Positions 54,251-64,000 of a stretch of 64,000 nt of DNA are shown one piece after another (position 1 is the stretch's first letter; every line of letters begins with the position of its first letter). Made by a program: the position numbers and the translations under genes. The notes beneath the pieces are model-generated. The model searched no databases, was not told where the DNA came from, and saw only the letters and a list, made by a program, of their open reading frames with translations. The DNA is from Aradus depressus (lineage: Eukaryota; Arthropoda; Insecta; Hemiptera; Aradidae). The stretch spans positions 47,199,087-47,263,086 of the forward strand of contig OY759216.1 of the NCBI GenBank assembly GCA_963662175.1, given 5' to 3'.

Positions 54251-55604
54251 CACATTTTGTATGGAATGATACACTTTATAATTAAACCTGACGACGGTGT
54301 TATGCCAAAACAAACTACATAAATTTAGTAGCCCAATAAATATAGTATTATTACCCATGGAAATTTAAGTTATTTGTTAATTGGTAACGGTAATGATATT
54401 TCTGTTGTTAAGCAAATATTGCTAAACTATAATAGAAACAATATAGGTACGCATTTAATAGCGCCTGATGGATCCATATTTGGGAGAAAAATCCATTACG
54501 GACTACATAATTAAAATCATGGCAACGGTAAAGACATAGTCTGCAAAACAGAATTAAATATTTCGCCTAAAACGTTCACCACCTCATTTAGCCATGTCTA
54601 TGTGTGCCTATGAAACCCTCTATCGCATGAATAAATGAAAAATAATCTTTATTCTGAGACAGCATCCCCTAGGAATATCAACATAAAAAATTTAAAAAAG
54701 CTAGTATAACCAATTTAAAAAAAAGTGCACCCTAGCAGTTAACTAAAGTAACAATAACTGGTAATAAAGGACAATAATTGAAACAATGACAATAAAATAA
54801 ATAACAGATTGGCGTCGTCTCATCTTGAGAACAACCTAGGACAGCTTATAGAAATGAATAATGAACAAATAAATAAAAATAAAAGATGAATGTAAAAGAT
54901 ATTTCAGAAAATAGCTAACAATTATGAAAGTAAACTTGAACACTTGGTCTCTAAGGGATGTCTTGAGGGAGCCGTGACTTGAGTCTTGGGGCTGGAGAAA
55001 TCTTCCCTAGTTCATAATACGCTGGCCCTGCTGCGGTTTTTAGGGAACCTTTTATTCTACCTTTCTGAAATACAATAATTGAAATATCAGACATTTGTTT
55101 TCTTTTTTTGTTCTCATTTGTTGACAGTCAGTGTTGTTTGTTGGGTTGTCCACTAGGTGGACACTACAAGGTAAAAGATATATTTAAAAAAAAACACGTT
55201 TTTCTGAAAACAATTCGAAATAATTTAAATTTAGATATTTCACCTACTGAAGCATGTTCAGTTTTAGAATGCTTCACTCACTACAACGCTTTCGGGTTCA
55301 TGCGACTAAAAAAAAATCATAGGGCGCTTATATCGTTTTAAATCGCGGAGAACCTATTTTGTCCAGCTGATTATATATTTGAGGCTAATATAGAGGCTAC
55401 AGATGAGATGAAAATCCGATGAGCCCTTAAATAACAAGTCCTCCCTTACTCACCTCTTCAGTTCCAAATTTTGAGATGCTACATACCCCTGGTTACTTCC
55501 AGGACTTTGTACTTTCGATCAGTGAAAGTTCCATCAAAATCGGTTCACTAGTTTTATGCACTAACGTTTTAAAAACAATTGGACACATAAACTCGTTAGT
55601 TATT
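54251..55604. other. No gene recognised
   Basis: 54290-54320 (CTGACGACGGTGTTATGCC) faintly recalls a Penelope-type motif but lacks GAAA. 54960-55070 is slightly GC-richer. 55510-55560 (GTTCCATCAAAATCGGTTCAC) resembles a phrase common in arthropod repeats. No domain-bearing frame. Confidence 0.4.
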
Positions 55605-56130
55605 ATGACTCATGCCAACTACAAGGTCATATCGCCTACTACCAGATTGCTCTTTCGTCACTCTGGTGGACATGGGCTCGACTCTACTATGGGAGTCCTA
55701 AATTCTAATGGACTTGAAAAATAAAATAAAACTTGTTTATTTAATATATTGTCTAATTTCACTAACTATATATACATGGGAGTACTTTCGGTATTTCTAC
55801 CATCCTCAGCCAAAAGCATAAGAGATAAGACTTGCTTTTGGCTGAGGATGGTAGAAATACCGAAAGTACTCCCATGTATATATAGTTAGTGAAATTAGAC
55901 AATATATTAAATAAACAAGTTTTATTTTATTTTTCAAGTCCATTTGAATTATTTCACAATATCTCTGCAATAATGTCAGTTTTCATGTCAGTTTCGTCCT
56001 AAATTCTGCTTACTCTAGATTTTTATTCACCTAGGTAGGGGTCTTTAACGAGTACAGGCTCGGGACCATCGCTTAACCCAAAGAACGGGGTGCTTAAGTT
56101 TATTTTACCTCCCAGATAAAATAAACTGTC
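55605..56130 (-). mobile_element. SINE-1 split by a Penelope-derived unit
   Basis: The body half is 55605-55706 (CATATCGCCTACTACCAG) and the central half 56008-56130 (CAGGCTCGGGACCATCGC). The break point sits within the TCCTAAATTCTGC segment. Confidence 0.8.
55707..55995 (+). mobile_element. Penelope-derived palindromic unit, family 1, 12-bp TSD
   Basis: Arms 55707-55817 and 55834-55944 (111 bp) are perfect or nearly perfect inverted copies around a 16-base loop, followed by a 51-bp tail (TTTCACAATATCTCTGCAA). The ribozyme-like motif is in both arms. Plus strand: CTGAGGA 55842-55848, T 55849, GGTA/TACC stem II 55850-55861, GAAA 55862-55865, GTAC 55866-55869, TC 55870-55871. The mirror lies at 55782-55809. 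Stem I (TTGG before the core, CCAT after it) can pair. The TSD GTCCTAAATTCT lies at 55695-55706 and 55996-56007, inside a SINE. Confidence 0.85.
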
Positions 56131-56990
56131 TCCTGAATAAGTTTTGACCATTTTCGCGATTATGTCTGTCTGTGCTTCTGTGAGTCTTCGTGTGTATGTG
56201 ATTGAAAAGTTGTAAACTCTCTACCACAATAACGATTGCAGTTATGAACTTAGGAATAAAGAAATTTGGAATGAAGGGGTCACTTGGGTCTGATTATATT
56301 TTGGCCGAAATCGAACAAAAATTGAGAACACTTCCCTTCAGGATCTAACTACATTTAACAAGATAGTTTATGTTTATGACCTAATCAAAAATATTTTCAA
56401 GTAATATTTAAATAAAATACTGATAATTTATATGAAATATGATTTTTTACAGGTCGTCCGGTTTTCGAGATACATGCCGAAAACCATCTTAAAATGTAGT
56501 TTTGAAACACATATTTTTAGACGTTTCCTAAATTTACTCGAAAACGGTTAGTCCTATCGAAACATTGATTCCTACCAAAATTGTTCCTTATAAAATTTTC
56601 AATCGCTAGTAAGTCCTTAGATTTGAGATAGGATCAATATGACAGAAGTTATAGCGCCCCGAAGAATGTAAACTGTCTGTAGGGAATATATCTAAGTAAT
56701 TTTTAAATCGTAACTCTATGGCAACGGACAAATCGTGAAAAATGTATGTGATGTGGCCATTACAGGATTTTCTTATACCAACAACGCTTACAGATCACTC
56801 ACTTTCCCCCTCTCCTTCTCTTTGTCCCTTTGTACGGCGTTATTTTGAGAGTAGACATTCTTAAACCCAGTAATGCCAGTACGGAATAATTTTGAGAAGG
56901 GGGAAGAGAGTCTATAGGCGTGGTTGGTATAAGAAACTCCTGTAATGGGCACATCACATTTTTTTTTCTTTAGAAATGTAGGTTAATGAG
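56131..56990 (-). repeat. R repeat, longest inverted copy
   Basis: Reversed R order from CTGAATAAGTTTTGACCATTTT through TAATATTTTGGCCGAAATC, GATACATGCCGAAAACC, AACGGTTAGTCCTATCG, AAGTTATAGCGCCCCG, to AGGCGTGGTTGGTATAAGAA. It gives the best view of the about 0.86 kb unit. Confidence 0.8.
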
Positions 56991-57414
56991 GTTTAATTAT
57001 GACGAGGTTAAATTATTCCTTGGGGACAAATAACTCCGCCTTAGACCCTGTTCGTAGTAATTAGGGGTCTTTGTCAAGGTAACAGTTGAGTAGATCCAGC
57101 TGAGGTATTTAGTTCTAGGGAATAGTAAATAATAGGTTAAACATAAAATAGATCATAGGTAAATAATATTTCTGTTGTGCTAAGAGTTATATCGTCTATC
57201 TGGTCGAGGTAGGTCACACTCTACTCGCGATTAATAGGAGTAATGTTGTAGCTCGGAAAAAGCAACAACACAAACAACAAACGTTAAAGTAAATATGGAT
57301 GTTTTTCTTTAGAAATGTTGGTTAAAGAGAAAAGCCCTTAGAATCCAGAGCTGAGAAATATTAATTCATTAATAGAATCTTACTTCACTTTTATTCTCCT
57401 CCTGAGAGATTTAA
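56991..57414. other. No gene recognised
   Basis: AT-rich sequence with no recognised repeat words. Confidence 0.5.
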
Positions 57415-57690
57415 GTTAGTTATATTGCCTACTAACAGAGCTCTCTTAAATATGAACCCAACTCTACTATAGAACTCCTAAATTTTGTCTATACTAAAAT
57501 TTTTATTCACCTAGGTTAGGGGTCTTTAACGAGTAACTGACATCGTCTTGGGACCATTATAACGTCCCAACCAAAGGACAGTGTGATCAAGCTTTTTTCA
57601 CCTCCCAGTTAAAAAACCTAAGGGACTCGGTCGGGTTTCGAACCCATAATGTTGAGCACAATAAGCAAGTATGCTACTTACTATACTTCT
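57415..57690 (-). mobile_element. SINE-1, diverged
   Basis: TTGCCTACTAACAGAGC, a shortened central domain (AACGTCCCAACCAAAGGAC), box B GGGTTTCGAACCCAT and a decayed box A. Confidence 0.8.
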
Positions 57691-57849
57691 GGACAGTTAT
57701 TTTTTATCTGAGTGAGATTTTTTCTTTTCTACTATCTTATTGATTCTGAAAATTTTCATCCGCATGAAAATGCCCAGTTAAGACGAAATACGGTTCCTCC
57801 AGGAAAATTGTAAGTAGAGTGTACTTATACAGAATATTGTTCAGCTGAT

Positions 57850-58440
57850 TTTTACTTCGCCAGCTGTACGAAGTATAAAGAAAGTTACGTAATTGGCCAA
57901 AAATTCCATGCTGACTTTTCAACAAAATTTTATCTTTTCCGACCTCCAGATTCAGACATGAAAAAAAAAATTGTATTTGTATGTGAACTCCCAAACAACG
58001 CGTTTCAACACGAAATTTCATGTGGGAATTCAAAACCCCTTAATGAGGACACTTATTAGTTTTCAGCGGAATCGGCAGAAAAGCAGGGGGGATCAGAGGG
58101 GGCCCAACTTGAAAACCCCAATAACTGCCGACGTAATGAATGTATCGACATGAAATTTCATATTTGCAGTAAAAACCCAATGAGAACATAACTTGTCAAA
58201 TTTCAATAATATCGGTCAAAGGGAAGGAGGGGTTCAGGGGAGGGGGCTCATTTCAAAAACCCTAATAACTGCCGATATAATAAATTTATCGACACAAAAT
58301 TTAGTATGAGGTTTTATGAGCTCCTACATAAATCAACTATTGAATAGGGCCAACGCTCGACTGTTTTTGGAGAGTAACGCAAAAAGTCAGTTGATTAATT
58401 CGTTCTGTGGAAGTACATTGCCGCGGATTCACCGACCACT
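57850..58440 (-). repeat. HR repeat, complete from hairpin to 5' end
   Basis: Terminal hairpin ACTTCGCCAGCTGTACGAAG at 57855, three modules, and the 5' end (GATTAATTCGTTCTGTGGAAG, GATTCACCGACCAC) at 58390-58440. It shows that one unit spans about 590 bp. Confidence 0.82.
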
Positions 58441-59074
58441 TTTTTTTATTATCATTCAGTTATATTGATTATGATTGTACATCTGATTTTCGTATTATCT
58501 ACTCAAGTATACGTAATTTCAAGATATACAGAGAAAATAGGTGAAAATAAGAAAATGGGTGAAAATAAGATTTGTGAACTCAGAACGGAAAGCAAGCTTA
58601 CTTTTGTAACAAGATAAACTTGGTAGTAAGTAATGACGAGTATATTTAATTCTCCCTCCCCCCCTCACTTCAGCAGTTGGTCTAGATCCGCCTCAGCTGG
58701 GTAATAATTTTAAGGTAACGGAAAAAATTTCAAGAAAATTATGATAAAATGGCAATAAAAATTTCATGGCATTAGGAGACTTAATTTATCCACATAATTA
58801 CATTAACGACCCATTTTCTTCTTCCTTAAAAAAATAATAGTATTTAATGGTGAGCCGTTTTGGGGTTCCATAAAACAGAGTAAAATGTTTGGACTGGATG
58901 TTATTATAATGAATAGTAGTTCGGTTTTGGTTTTCTTTATATTATTGTTAAAATTGATACTGTGTTATATTTTCTTTGCTTCAATTACTTGGTAGGTTTT
59001 TTAATGTTTCGTTCACACTTTTATTTATTGCGAAATTTAGTAAGTAAATTAAAATCGACCGTGAAATTTTTTTT
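58441..59074. other. No gene recognised
   Basis: AT-rich sequence without recognised repeats. Confidence 0.5.
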
Positions 59075-59182
59075 TTTTTGCATAATTCGAAACTAGAGGT
59101 CGGAAAACATGAAATTCCGTTGAATTTTTAACTGATTACATAACTTCCCCTATACTTCGTAAGCTGGGGAAGTTAAAGAAAG
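59075..59182 (+). repeat. HR repeat 3' end
   Basis: GAGGTCGGAAAACATGAAATT then ACTTCCCCTATACTTCGTAA-GCTGGGGAAGT at 59144-59175, a perfect 8-bp terminal hairpin. A fragment GTGAAATAGACAATATTT (family 1 arm) follows at 59197. Confidence 0.8.
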
Positions 59183-60170
59183 TGGTACATTTTTGTGAAA
59201 TAGACAATATTTTATTTATTTATTAGTACAAGTTTAAACAATATGGCTGCGTTTCTTTGACTGAGAAGTTATCATAAAGGGGCTAATCATAATTTTTTCA
59301 GAGAGTACCTTCTGAGATAGTCGTCACGGTCGAGGGAGGGGAGAATTTTAAATCGCTACTCCGAGCATCACACAGACGCCATTCTGAAATAAAAAATAGA
59401 GATATATCCTTCTTACTTAGTCTCACTTGCCAAGATTAATGGTAGAACAAAATTATTTGTTTGGCCTACGGCAACCTATGCGCCATTTTTTTTTTTTTTT
59501 TTTGACAAAATTGGGTTTTTAAGCTTACACAGTACTTAATTGTATGTCGCTATTACTTATAGATTAAAGGGCGTTGTCAGTGGTAGTTAGTGTTTTTTTT
59601 TTTTTTTTCCGAGGACTGATTGTGTCACCGCGACCAGAGAAAGCCTATTGTGTGTTGTTAGTGGTTAAAAAAAACAAAAAAACTTGAGTATGCCGTCTTT
59701 CGGATGGGAAGTTATTAAGTGATGGTTCCGAACCTGCTTGAGTATCCTGATAACAAATATCTGGTTCAGGATGCCACAAAGGAAGTCCTCTCTAAGGATG
59801 TTTTTCAGTGAAGAGACTCACGTTCATTAGGAGGATTCTCGAGAGGCCACTAACAATAATGATATGCCCCCGTAGTTGTCACACTCGGTCCTTCTTTCTT
59901 TCTTCAGTAAGGGACATATCAGGTTGGTTACAATGTTCGGGGATCCCTTTCTCTCTCTACAATAAGCTGGAGCAGGCCGTCCTTTGGAAGGGACGTTAAG
60001 TGCTGGTTCAGAGCCTGTACTGGTTGAAGACCCCTAACCTAGGTGAATAAAAATGTTAGGTAGGCAAAATGTAGGACTCCCATGTCCAACCAGAACGACG
60101 AAAGAGCGCTCAGGTAGTAGGCGATATGACTTCGTAGTTACAGCCTGGGCATGAGTCACAATAACAAATT
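59183..60170 (+). mobile_element. Fragments of SINE-1 and of a non-LTR 3' end
   Basis: 59610-59660 (ATTGTGTCACCGCGACCAG, AAGCCTATTGTGTG) matches the 3' end of the non-LTR fragment at 29540-29590. 59670-59740 and 59965-60168 are two pieces of one SINE-1 (CTTTCGGATGGGAAGTTATT; GGTGAATAAAAATGTTAGG) separated by about 220 bp of other sequence. Confidence 0.6.
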
Positions 60171-60944
60171 AAGAGAGAATTAAATTCCCCAACTGATTTA
60201 TATTAAAAATTAAACCATAAAAAATCCGTTAAAACTTTAGGATGAGGAAGAAAATAGTTAATATAAATCTGAAAACAGAAACTTTTCTTCTACTAATTTC
60301 CTAAATAAGGAAAGAATAATCGCTCTAAACTTTAAAGTTTATCATATTACAAAAAGTTAGTTTGAAATAATAATAATAATACGACAAAAGGCGAGTTGTC
60401 CTGTAATTTAATAGCGCTAAGATGAGGGGAAGAAAAATCTGCGGAAGAAGAAGTAAAGACAAAGTTTAAGGAAAAGGATTAACAAGCAATCTTTTTCAGA
60501 GTTACCTTTATCGAAGACCCTAAAACAAAACTCTTATAACGAAGTGATCACACCTGGCCATGTCACAAAAAATTGCGTTGATTCTCCTCCTACACCTTCT
60601 ACAGTATTTAAAAAAAAAAAAATTCCGAACTAAGTTGAGTACATTTATTTATAATTCCATATTAAGTTAACATTTACAATTTCAATAAATATAGTAAGAT
60701 CATTTTTATTGAAATTGTGATAGGCGCCAGTATTCCTTTAGCCCCTACATTGTACGGGTGGGATGTGATGATGACGCTGTTGCTTTGAAAAACGGTTCTG
60801 GTCGCAAATAAAAAAGTGGGAATACAACTTATTTTATTCCTATATTAATTATAAAGTTATGTAAGATAAAAAGTCATAAAGTATTTAGTGGTACCTATCG
60901 GAATAGACACTTAAAATACATAAAAATAATTAGAATGAAGATAT
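60171..60944. other. No gene recognised
   Basis: AT-rich with no domain-bearing frames. Confidence 0.5.
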
Positions 60945-61395
60945 TACACGTACCTACTTCCCATTGTTCATCATGCGAATGGCAAGTTCTGCCTCCAGAA
61001 GGTCAGGGACCTCTACTTCTACAACAGGAGTGGACGAAGGGATTCTTGGTAGTTGAGCTGAGTATTTCTTCAAAGTACTTCTTCTTCCAGACTTCACCTC
61101 TTCCTGCCACCTTTCGCCTGACTTATCTTTCATCTGGAAAAATCGTTTCTCTCCTGTCCGGTAGAACCGGTCGGTTCCCTCACGTTCCGTATCCTCCAGA
61201 TGACCTGTACTCCCATTTGGCTCTGGCGGGTGTCTCTTTGAGAATGGGGTCAGATGGCTTCTGTAGTTGTTGGTTCTTCAATGCCCACCATTCTTTCACA
61301 GAATCCTTGGCATTCAGACGTGAATCACTTCTTGGCCTGATGCCCACAATGCTTGGTGTGACCTCTCTTATGCCTTCTTCAATGGTGGCCTAATA
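60945..61395 (-). pseudogene. Non-LTR polyprotein fragment between endonuclease and reverse transcriptase
   Basis: On the minus strand: ATIEEGIREVTPSIVGIRPR, NAKDSVKEWWALKNQQLQ, then in another frame WKKKYFEEILSSTTKN, and finally VEVEVPDLLEAELAIRMM followed by NNGK. 'W..YFEE.L......P.L.E...AI..M.NGK' is the linker leading into the first reverse transcriptase motif (the GPDG segment is absent) in RTE/CR1/I-group elements. At least one frameshift is present. The plus-strand frame at 60935-61393 is its shadow. Confidence 0.5.
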
Positions 61396-61759
61396 TTGAT
61401 TAACTTTCGGACCTATCGTCTCTAAACGGTTTTCCAGTTTCATTTGAAAAATGGCTGTAACCGGGATTTATTGGCCGCTCATTAGGTATTTATAAGTAGT
61501 TTCAGCTGGACGTTGTAGTTAATCTTCATGGCATGGGTCGCAGAAACAAACACAACTTATAGCTTAGGAAATAATTTAGTGTGACAAACAGACACTTGGT
61601 GAGAACAATAGGGTTCCGTTGGATCCTTTGGTTACGGAACCCTAAAAGCAAGATTTCTTGGAAACCAAACATTAACATTTTCTATGAATATTCAAATTTG
61701 AAAGTAAGACAGATAAAGTGATAAAAAAAAGTGGAACCGGGCGTAGAATTGAATAAGAG
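61396..61759. other. No gene recognised
   Basis: No recognisable repeats or frames. Confidence 0.45.
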
Positions 61760-61965
61760 TTAGTTATTATGACTTCTGCCAAGCTTTAACTACAAGGTCA
61801 AATCGCCTTCTACCAAAATATGTCACTCTGGTGGACATTAGCCCGACTCTACTATGGGAGTCCTAAATTATTATTCACTTAGTGTAGGGTCTTTAACGAG
61901 TATCTGTCATCGTACAGGCTCGGGACCATCTCTTAACGACGCTTAAGTTTACTTTACCTCCCAGA
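61760..61965 (-). mobile_element. SINE-1, headless
   Basis: GTCAAATCGCCTTCTACC, TGGGAGTCCTAAATTATT and CAGGCTCGGGACCATCTC. It ends at CTCCCAG in the linker. Confidence 0.78.
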
Positions 61966-61994
61966 ACTCTACACTGAATAAAAAATATAAAGAA

Positions 61995-62115
61995 AAACTA
62001 ATGTTTTTTTAAAAAATATTGTCTATTTCACAAGATATATAAATTATATGGGAGTATCTTCGGTATTGCTACCATTTTCTGCCACGACTTAACAAATACT
62101 GAGTATGTAATATAT
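61995..62115 (-). mobile_element. Penelope-derived end, family 1, decayed
   Basis: ATATTGTCTATTTCACAAG, then GGGAGTATCTTCGGTATTGC and TACCATTTTCTGCC. The stem III palindrome and the core are mutated. Confidence 0.65.
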
Positions 62116-62117
62116 TT

Positions 62118-62237
62118 ATATAATAGTTTATTTTATCTGGGAGGTGAATAAAAATTTAGGGTAGGCAAAATTTAGGACTCGCACAGTAGAGTGGGGCTCA
62201 TGTCCACCAGAGCTAACTATAATATAAATAATAACCG
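62118..62237 (+). mobile_element. SINE-1 fragment with internal deletion
   Basis: AGTTTATTTTATCTGGGAGG is joined to GTGAATAAAAATTTAGGG, so the central domain is missing. It ends at CACCAGAGCT, and the Penelope unit starts 20 bp later. Confidence 0.75.
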
Positions 62238-62503
62238 TGAAAACTGACATTATTGCAGAGATATTGTGAAATAATTCAAATGAACTTGAAAGAAATAAAA
62301 CTTGTTTATTTATGACATTGTCTAATTTCACCAACTATATTTACATGGGAGTACTTTCGGTATTTCTACCATCCTCAGCCAAAAGCAGTCTCATCTCTTA
62401 TGCTTTTGGCTGAGGATGGTAGAAATACCGAAAGTACTCCCATGTAAATATAGTTGGTGAAATTAGACAATATCATAAATAAACAAGTTTTATTTCTTTC
62501 AAG
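62238..62503 (-). mobile_element. Penelope-derived palindromic unit, family 1, 13-bp TSD
   Basis: Sister of the unit at 55707, in the opposite orientation, with the tail (62238-62284) to the left. Arms 62285-62386 and 62402-62503 are 102 bp each. The motif in the right arm is CTGAGGA 62410-62416, T 62417, GGTAGAAATACC 62418-62429, GAAA 62430-62433, GTAC 62434-62437, TC 62438-62439. The TSD TAAATAATAACCG lies at 62225-62237 and 62504-62516. Confidence 0.85.
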
Positions 62504-62516
62504 TAAATAATAACCG

Positions 62517-63456
62517 ATAAATTATATCATTCTAATTGAATTAATTTTAAAAAAAGTTTATGTATTTGAACAATTTAATAGGTTTTTATTATTAGACATC
62601 TTTAAGTAAATGGGTTTGATGGGCCATTATCAATTGTAAATTATTTATTTAATATGAAAACAAAATATATTGGTTTCCGTAAAACCGTAAGATTACTTTA
62701 TTTTGACCCGGCGCTTGGGTAATCAGCGACTAGTGTGATTGCTAGATGTAACCCCTCCCCAATCGGCCTCAATGCACCCACGAGAATAGCAGATATTTCC
62801 AAAGTTTTAATGGCCGCCAAATATTGAATTGCCATCAAGGATACAATCGCCCCTGTCTATTCGAAGGACAAACGTCAACACTAAATACACAGATAAGCCA
62901 ACATGTTCATATTTCCAGTTACGAAGGACATGCTTTAAATGTATACAAATTAAAGAGGACCAACTTAGGATACGGTTGGCCGAACCTTGAGGCTTAGCAC
63001 AAAGCCATATTGTGAGGGTATGAAATCGGATTATCGGCTTAATGGTGATATATGCGCCAACCGGGCCATTTCCGCAACGCCGGCCCCTTGTTGAAGCAAC
63101 ATTTGTCTAAGTGAACAACTATTTCGATGTGGTTCAGATAGATGAGAATTCCACTTTTGAAACAGAAGTTTGAATTGAAGGACCTTTTGAAAAGTTGGTA
63201 TCAACTTCTCAAAGGGTCCTTTAGAGTATAATATGATAGTATTATATCCTTTAATGCAGGGTTTTATGTAACCAAACTACTGGTTGAACATACTCCAAGG
63301 GGTAATCGAAAAAATGTATCGTGAATAAATATACATCAAAAAAAAAGTGTCAAGATGATATATGGGGATTATGAGCATTGATACTTTCAATTTTTGGGTA
63401 GAGAAGAGAAATGAATAATAATTTGAATGAATAATAGTAAATGTGGCAGCTATAGT
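62517..63456. other. No gene recognised; short hairpin
   Basis: 62700-63170 is less AT-rich and free of the repeat families. It may be unique host sequence, but no frame or splice pattern was convincing. A hairpin lies at 63178-63224: AAGGACCTTTTGAAAAGTTG pairs with CAACTTCTCAAAGGGTCCTT around a 4-base loop. Confidence 0.45.
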
Positions 63457-63562
63457 TAGTTTTTATGACTCATACCCGGGCTTTAACTTCGATGTCACAT
63501 CGCCTACTACCAGAGTTTTTTCGTCACTCTGGTGGCATGGGAGTACTAAATTTTGCTTACCC
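63457..63562 (-). mobile_element. SINE-1 tail fragment
   Basis: TATGACTCATACCCGGGC, CATCGCCTACTACCAGAG and TCACTCTGGTGG. Only the 3' third is left. Confidence 0.75.
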
Positions 63563-63823
63563 TGTTTGTTTGAGGCAGGGGGAGGGCAAATTATAAAATG
63601 AATACTAGAATATATCGTAAGTATTTTGCTCTTCAGATTTTAATGAAATTTCACAAATAGCATCCTTATAAGGCTGGTTCAAAACGTAGACCATGTGGCA
63701 TCTCCATATTTTGAACAGGAGTGGGATTGTTAGGGGGGAGAAGCTACAATAGTTGTAGCAAAAGTTGACTTTTTGAGGTTAATTGTGTAATCAAATTTGC
63801 AACGTTTCAGCATATGGATATTT

Positions 63824-63826
<3 letters not shown>

Positions 63827-63897
<71 letters not shown>
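63827..63897. repeat. (AT)n microsatellite, about 35 units
   Basis: Uninterrupted alternating A and T over 71 bases. It accounts for the tyrosine-isoleucine frames on both strands and can form a cruciform. Confidence 0.97.
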
Positions 63898-63899
<2 letters not shown>

Positions 63900-64000
63900 G
63901 GAGAGACGGGGACGGGGAGGCGGAGAAGGGGTTGGCAAATGACACCCCACCGGCCTCAAGATCATTGAAAATTTCACTTATTTATAAAATCCTACAACTT

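Noticed and set aside
54290..54320. Further hammerhead-like motif (CTGACGACGGTG)
   Set aside because: GAAA and the palindromic stem III are missing, so the layout cannot be confirmed.
60935..61393. 152-codon plus-strand frame
   Set aside because: The opposite strand carries segments typical of a non-LTR polyprotein, so this is a shadow.
63730..63968. Tyrosine-isoleucine open frames on both strands
   Set aside because: They are translations of the (AT)n tract.

Overview
This is a 64 kb piece of an animal nuclear genome. It is strongly AT-rich, has no operons or bacterial-style gene packing, and has no convincing multi-exon host gene. The mix of Tc1, mariner, hAT, PIF/Harbinger, Tigger/pogo, jockey-like and other non-LTR elements, Penelope-like elements (PLEs) and tRNA-derived SINEs suggests an arthropod, probably an insect. 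The species cannot be named from the sequence. The window is a graveyard of mobile elements, many nested inside one another, and several insertions are proved by target-site duplications (TSDs).

Layout. 0-10 kb: a possible host terminal exon (480-791), two jockey fragments, a GC-rich foldback element, SINE copies, and a hAT element (7650-9458). The hAT sits inside a high-copy repeat and itself carries a jockey copy that contains a Penelope-derived palindrome. 10-20 kb: SINEs inserted side by side, a 539-bp Tigger/pogo MITE, a doubly nested Penelope-derived insertion at 15994-16630, another at 17908-18137, and tandem copies of the high-copy repeat. 20-32 kb: jockey fragments, a PLE GIY-YIG endonuclease relic (23309-23590), a 391-bp Penelope-derived palindrome, a mariner pseudogene, RNase H-type non-LTR relics, and a 5'-truncated non-LTR element with a 16-bp TSD (30554-31232). 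32-42 kb: SINEs, a Helitron/Helentron-like element, a pyrimidine minisatellite and a non-LTR tail. 42-51 kb: a near-intact Tc1 element (42247-43866), a PIF/Harbinger element (44840-46475), a 363-bp non-LTR insertion with an 11-bp TSD, and a jockey-like ORF1 plus partial ORF2 on the minus strand. 51-64 kb: SINEs (one inserted in another's tail), further repeats, two almost identical Penelope-derived palindromes (55707-55995 and 62238-62503), and a long (AT)n tract.

Two unclassified high-copy families fill much of the rest. 'HR' has a 5' end near ACTTCCCCAG, internal modules of roughly 150 bp, and a 3' terminal hairpin ACTTCCCC...GGGGAAGT. 'R' is a non-coding repeat of about 0.9 kb.

The most interesting signal is a set of five unrelated-looking repeat ends, here called PLE families 1-5, that share one layout: CUGANGA, one U, a complementary stem II, GAAA, a 4-6 nt self-complementary stem III, then UH. 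This is the hammerhead-ribozyme layout known from Penelope-like elements, apart from one extra U. Several copies are short palindromic units with a ribozyme-like motif in each arm and 12-13 bp TSDs, so they moved as non-autonomous units. Family 4 is tied to Penelope directly, because it lies just downstream of a GIY-YIG relic.
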